NCBI GenBank assembly: GCA_963831605.1
Contig: CAWHQR010000011.1
Span: 1 to 28,749 of the forward strand
DNA: 28,749 bases
Direction of reading: 5' to 3'
From: DASUPK01 sp963831605
GTDB lineage: Bacteria > Actinomycetota > Thermoleophilia > Solirubrobacterales > 70-9
This document shows positions 25,443 to 28,749 of this stretch, piece after piece. Under the pieces are notes generated by a model. The model did no database searches, was not told the origin of the DNA, and saw only the letters and a list, made by a program, of their open reading frames with translations. Within the stretch, counting starts at the first letter, position 1; every line of letters begins with the position of its first letter. Both the position numbers and the translations under genes were made by a program.

Positions 25443-27077
25443 GTGGCGACGGCGACCCGGCGGCTCAAGCATTGGGGCTGGGGATACGAAGATCAACAGC
25501 CCCCGCGCGACCAGGTGGAGGCTACCGCCAGGGCGGTCACGAAACGTCTCGGTTTTAAGGTAGATCGGATCGAGAATCCGGTCCCGCTGGAGTCGGTGGA
25601 GCTGGCCGAGTCACGCATCAGGCCCCCGGCGCGGTTCGCAGAGATGTTCTCCTCCGACCGCTATGACCGCGTTTCGCATTCCCTCGGCAAGGCCTACCGG
25701 GACGTGGTCCGTGGCTTCCGCGGCGAGTTTCCGAATCCGCCTGATCTGGTCGCCTACCCGGAGTCGGCGGAGGATGTGGACATCGTCCTCAACTACTGCG
25801 CCGACGAGGGCGCGGCCGCGATCCCGTTCGGCGGCGGTACGAGCGTCGTGGGGGGAGTGGAGCCGCGGATGCGCGATCGGTACCCCGGCGTGGTCAGCAT
25901 CGATCTGAAGCAGATGGACCGGGTGCTCGAAGTGGACCCCGTATCGAAGGCGGCCCGCATCCAGGCCGGCGCGACCGGCCCGTTGCTCGAGGACCAGCTC
26001 CGTGAGCACGGGCTCACCCTGCGCCACTTCCCGCAGTCCTTCGAGTACTCCACCCTGGGAGGCTGGATCGCGACCCGCGCGGGCGGGCACTTCGCGATGC
26101 TCGAGACCCACATCGACGACCTGGTCGAGTCGGTCCGGGCGGTGACGCTGGACGCAGAGTGGGAGAGCAGGCGGCTGCCGGGATCGGGGGCGGGGCCCAG
26201 CCCGGACCGGATGCTGATCGGGTCCGAGGGGATCCTCGGGGTGATCGTCGATGCCTGGGTTCGCGTGCGCGAGCGCCCCACCGAGAAGATCTCCTGCGGG
26301 GTCGCCTACGACGACTTCGCCACGGGGGCCGAGGCGGTCCGGGAAATCTCGCAGTCGGGCCTCAACCCATCCAACTGCAGGCTGCTCGACCCGCTCGAGT
26401 CGGACACGACCTCGGCCGGGCCGCCCGGCAAGGCGCTGCTGGTGCTCGGCTTCGAATCGGCGCACGTCCCGGTCGAGGAGCCGATGTCCGTGGCCCTCGA
26501 CATCTGCCGCAGCCACGGAGGGGAGCCGGGCGAGCCCCGGCGGGGCGGCGGGCGCGAGTCAGGCGCCGGGGGCGAGGACGCCGTCAATGCCTGGCGCAGC
26601 GCGTTCCTCTCCGCTCCCTACCTGCGGGACTCCCTGGTCGCCTGCGGGATCCTCTCCGACACCTTCGAGACGGCGATCACCTGGGATCGGTTCCCCGACT
26701 TCCACGCCGAGGTGATGGAGACGGCGAAGCGAGCGGTCGCCGAGGCGAGCGGAACGAGGGGCGACGGACGAGGTTCGCCACGGATCAGCTGCCGCTTCAC
26801 CCACGTCTATCCCGACGGGCCGGCGCCCTACTACACCGTGCTGGCGCCGGCGAGGCGGGGGGACGAGGTCGCGCAGTGGGATGAGATCAAGGCGGCGGTC
26901 TCCGAAACGCTCATCGATGCGGGCGGCACGATCACCCACCATCACGCCGTCGGCCGCGATCATCGCCCTTGGTATGACCGGCAGCGCCCGGATCCGTTCG
27001 CGGACGCGCTGCGGGCTGCGAAGCGCCGGCTCGACCCGAAGGCCGTGCTGAACCCGGGCGTGCTGATCGACCCGTAG
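25443..27077 (+). CDS. agpS: FAD-linked oxidase, alkyldihydroxyacetonephosphate synthase-like
   Basis: The protein has 544 residues. It has an N-terminal WGWGYEDQ segment, an FAD-binding domain (about 95-290) with PFGGGTSVVGGVEPR (128-142), STLGGWIATRAGGHFA and GSEGILGVI, and a C-terminal cap ending in LDPKAVLNPGVL. The segment ITHHHAVGRDHRPWY near residue 497 matches the active-site histidine region of alkyl-DHAP synthases, which replace the acyl chain of acyl-DHAP by a fatty alcohol to form an ether bond. Other FAD-linked oxidases (lactate, glycolate or aldehyde types) lack the WGWG and HHH segments. It appears leaderless (TAATGT box). The acyl-CoA reductase at 22721 would supply the alcohol. 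The assignment is good at family level, untested for substrate. Confidence 0.82.
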   Translation: MATATRRLKHWGWGYEDQQPPRDQVEATARAVTKRLGFKVDRIENPVPLESVELAESRIRPPARFAEMFSSDRYDRVSHSLGKAYRDVVRGFRGEFPNPPDLVAYPESAEDVDIVLNYCADEGAAAIPFGGGTSVVGGVEPRMRDRYPGVVSIDLKQMDRVLEVDPVSKAARIQAGATGPLLEDQLREHGLTLRHFPQSFEYSTLGGWIATRAGGHFAMLETHIDDLVESVRAVTLDAEWESRRLPGSGAGPSPDRMLIGSEGILGVIVDAWVRVRERPTEKISCGVAYDDFATGAEAVREISQSGLNPSNCRLLDPLESDTTSAGPPGKALLVLGFESAHVPVEEPMSVALDICRSHGGEPGEPRRGGGRESGAGGEDAVNAWRSAFLSAPYLRDSLVACGILSDTFETAITWDRFPDFHAEVMETAKRAVAEASGTRGDGRGSPRISCRFTHVYPDGPAPYYTVLAPARRGDEVAQWDEIKAAVSETLIDAGGTITHHHAVGRDHRPWYDRQRPDPFADALRAAKRRLDPKAVLNPGVLIDP

Positions 27078-27103
27078 CGGCCGCTTCCTTGATGGTGTGA
27101 TTC

Positions 27104-27139
27104 GCGGACCGCTGCTTTGCATGGAAAGCGGCGGTCCGC
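27104..27139. repeat. Interspersed hairpin element, copy c (15-bp stem)
   Basis: GCGGACCGCTGCTTT (27104-27118) pairs with 27125-27139 with a single G-U wobble around a GCATGG loop. It is the best preserved copy, 26 nt after the stop of the flavoprotein gene. It may act as a terminator, but has no U-run. Confidence 0.75.
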
Positions 27140-27178
27140 CGTGATTGGATAGCCACTCACGGCGAATGGAGTCTCAAA

Positions 27179-27688
27179 ATGACTAGTCACAGCGTTGGGG
27201 GATTCATCCGATCCAATGTGCTCGGGCTGACGGCGATATTCATCGCCCTTACCGGCACGGCACTCGCGGGCCAGCAGCCGAGCGGCGGCGGTCCTAGTGC
27301 GGGGAAGAGCGTCGTCACCGACGCGAAGTTCAAGAAGCTCAAGAAGAGGGTCGCGGCGCTTGAGGCGAAGACGACGCCGACGACGCTTCCGCCGAGCGGA
27401 CCCGCCGGTGGTTCACTGGCCGGTACCTATCCGAACCCCCAGCTCGGGCCGATTGTGCGGCGGGTTGGCCAGTTCTCCGGCACCATCTCGGCGAACACCG
27501 GGTTCTCCGTCGCGGCGGATTGTGACCCCGGCGAGGTTGCGATCTCCGGGGGTGTCGACGTGGGCAACAGCTTCACCACCCATACGGTGGAGAGCCGCAG
27601 GTTGGACACCGACACCTGGACGGTCACGTTGCAGACCGGAGCAAACCCCGATACGGCTACTGCCGAGGTGTACTGCCTGAAGGTGTAG
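27179..27688 (+). CDS. Exported protein with coiled-coil and GTYPNP motif
   Basis: This 169-residue protein starts at ATG 27179, with GGAG upstream. Residues 10-31 form a signal or anchor helix (IRSNVLGLTAIFIALTGTAL), a sequence typical of many predicted surface proteins in Thermoleophilia-like genomes. A short charged helix (KFKKLKKRVAALEAK, about 51-65) may be a coiled coil. A Pro/Thr linker then leads to GPAGGSLAGTYPNPQLG, a motif also found near surface and tail-fibre-like proteins. The last 75 residues form a beta-rich domain with two cysteines (AADCDPGE and VYCLKV). Function unknown. It is similar in plan, not in sequence, to the protein at 24788. Confidence 0.72.
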   Translation: MTSHSVGGFIRSNVLGLTAIFIALTGTALAGQQPSGGGPSAGKSVVTDAKFKKLKKRVAALEAKTTPTTLPPSGPAGGSLAGTYPNPQLGPIVRRVGQFSGTISANTGFSVAADCDPGEVAISGGVDVGNSFTTHTVESRRLDTDTWTVTLQTGANPDTATAEVYCLKV

Positions 27689-27779
27689 GCGATCGAACTG
27701 CGGTAGGCGCGCGCCGCGCAGCTCCGGGCAGCATTCAGCTCGGTGCGGTGACCGCTAGTCAGCTCGAACTAGTGAGATA

Positions 27780-27829
27780 GCTGCTTTGGACGAAAAGCAG
27801 CACCGCTGCTTTGTATGGAATGCAGCGGT
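27780..27829. repeat. Interspersed hairpin element, tandem copy d
   Basis: Hairpin 1 pairs GCTGCTTT (27780-27787) with AAAGCAGC (27794-27801). Hairpin 2 pairs ACCGCTGC (27802-27809) with GCAGCGGT (27822-27829). Same two-part order as 15968-16016. It lies between the convergent genes ending at 27688 and 27859. Confidence 0.7.
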
Positions 27830-27858
27830 TTGGTGATCGGACGCAAACGGGCTGTCCG

Positions 27859-28653
27859 TCAGTCGCGGACTTCCCCCGCGACTGCCCAGGCGCGTGCCGT
27901 CAACTCGAACGGACCATCGCCCAGAGCCAGGCGTTTGCGGAAGCTCTCGCGGAGCGCGGCCCGGCTCCTCTCGTCGAGTGCGCTGCAAAAAGCGCCGGCG
28001 GGACCGACCCCAGTTGGCAACGGACTCCATAGGTCTTCGAAGTCGGTGTACTTGGCGCTCGCGACGAGGGGTCCGAAGCGGACGGACTCGAGGTCAGCTG
28101 CGCGCCAAAGCTCTGCCAGCTCGCCTTCGCCGCACCATGGCATCACTACCCCCTCATCGGAGGTGGCTGCGCGTTCGGGAGCAACCTCGTTAGCGGCGTC
28201 CCAGAATGCACGCAGCAGCAGCATTTCACCTCTGTAATCCCAAACGCAGGAAGCCACCAACCCCCCAGGCCGTGTCACCCGAACCATCTCCCGCACCCCA
28301 GCTTCGGGGTCGCGCATGAAGTTGACCACGAGCTGCGACATGGTGGCGTCGAACGTTCCCGTTGCGAACGGAAGCGCCTCGGCTTGGGCCTCGACCACCT
28401 CGACGCCGGGCAAGCGCGTTCGGCAGGCTTCAACGAACGGCGCCGATGGGTCAGCCGCCGAGACGTTCGCCGCCCCCAGCTGGTCCACCAGTACGGCCGA
28501 AAGCGCGCCAGGCCCGCAGCCGACATCGAGGGCGCGCATCCCGGGCTCAGCGCCGGCGAACCCGATCAGCGCCGATGCAAGCGAAGGACCGTAACGCCCC
28601 ACGAAGCGATCGTAGGCGTCAGCCGATGCTCGAAAGGTCTCTGCGCCCGGCAC
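27859..28653 (-). CDS. Class I SAM-dependent methyltransferase
   Basis: This 264-residue methyltransferase is of the UbiE/Methyltransf_11 kind. Motif I is ALDVGCGPGALSAVL (41-55), the acidic residue ending the second strand is in SAADPS, motif II-like sequence is QAEALPFATGTFDATMS, and the post-II segment is RVTRPGGLVASCVWDY. The C-terminal half (about 160-264) forms a variable cap that would set the acceptor, which cannot be read from sequence. The given start is GTG 28653 with no clear ribosome site; the core motifs lie well inside, so the call does not depend on it. It is convergent with the exported-protein gene at 27179, with hairpin elements between. Confidence 0.88.
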   Translation of the reverse strand: MPGAETFRASADAYDRFVGRYGPSLASALIGFAGAEPGMRALDVGCGPGALSAVLVDQLGAANVSAADPSAPFVEACRTRLPGVEVVEAQAEALPFATGTFDATMSQLVVNFMRDPEAGVREMVRVTRPGGLVASCVWDYRGEMLLLRAFWDAANEVAPERAATSDEGVVMPWCGEGELAELWRAADLESVRFGPLVASAKYTDFEDLWSPLPTGVGPAGAFCSALDERSRAALRESFRKRLALGDGPFELTARAWAVAGEVRD

Positions 28654-28678
28654 CGCCGCCCGAGGCTAACTCACCCCA

Positions 28679-28749
28679 CTAGGCGTCGCTACTCCCTTCG
28701 CGTGAATGCAGCAGCCTGAGGCGCTCGGAGACGTAGGCGTCAGAGGGTT
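28679..28749 (-). CDS. Possible C-terminal end of a gene cut by the window edge
   Basis: On the minus strand one frame is open from the window edge to a TAG at 28679-28681 and encodes 22 residues, DAYVSERLRLLHSREGSSDA at the end. The charged, helix-like composition fits a real C-terminus on the same strand as the methyltransferase, but 70 nt is too short to be sure. Confidence 0.3.
   Translation of the reverse strand, partial: PSDAYVSERLRLLHSREGSSDA

Overview
The window is about 29 kb of high-GC chromosomal DNA with short intergenic gaps. It looks like an Actinomycetota genome, probably class Thermoleophilia (Solirubrobacterales-like). Pointers to this are the fused 2-oxoglutarate dehydrogenase of the Kgd/OdhA kind, actinobacterial-style c-di-AMP riboswitches in front of NlpC/P60-like genes, many apparently leaderless genes (TANNNT box 6-7 nt before ATG/GTG), and exported proteins with an N-terminal segment like 'LGLTAIFIALTGTALAG'. 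The taxon is inferred from family knowledge, not from a marker gene. I see no tRNA, rRNA, CRISPR, insertion sequence or phage gene.

Layout. 1-82: start of an exported protein (minus). 112-4094: minus-strand polyamine-type ABC transporter operon in the order ATPase, binding lipoprotein, permease, permease. The binding-protein gene carries an apparent single-base frameshift. 4406-6733: three paralogous secreted NlpC/P60-like proteins (minus), two of them behind c-di-AMP (ydaO/yuaA) riboswitches. 6824-7624: a divergent SDR oxidoreductase with a TetR-type operator in the shared promoter region. 7705-9999: secreted S15-like alpha/beta hydrolase with a lysine-rich tail. 10057-12864: aconitase. 12861-13862: a two-ACT-domain protein and a DUF3817 membrane protein, separated by three strong hairpins.

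14008-16745: small zinc-ribbon protein, two universal stress proteins and two SnoaL-like proteins, with duplicated leader sequence and an interspersed hairpin element. 16746-21110: a giant E2-E1 2-oxoglutarate dehydrogenase fusion that also keeps two lipoyl domains and an E3-binding domain. 21153-22671: divergent pair of a zinc-ribbon protein and a secreted PD40 beta-propeller. 22721-24736: two-domain fatty acyl-CoA reductase. 24788-25360: exported protein. 25443-27077: alkyl-DHAP-synthase-like flavoprotein. 27179-27688: exported protein. 27859-28653: SAM methyltransferase. 28679-28749: possible end of another gene.

Themes. Aconitase and the Kgd-like enzyme are TCA-cycle enzymes. The acyl-CoA reductase (would supply fatty alcohol) and the alkyl-DHAP-synthase-like protein (would use fatty alcohol) suggest a local ether-lipid module. 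The paired riboswitches link cell-wall-hydrolase-like proteins to c-di-AMP. The least explained signals are the interspersed hairpin family, the three-hairpin block near 13.4 kb, and the perfect 17-bp inverted repeat inside the first codons of the potB-like gene.
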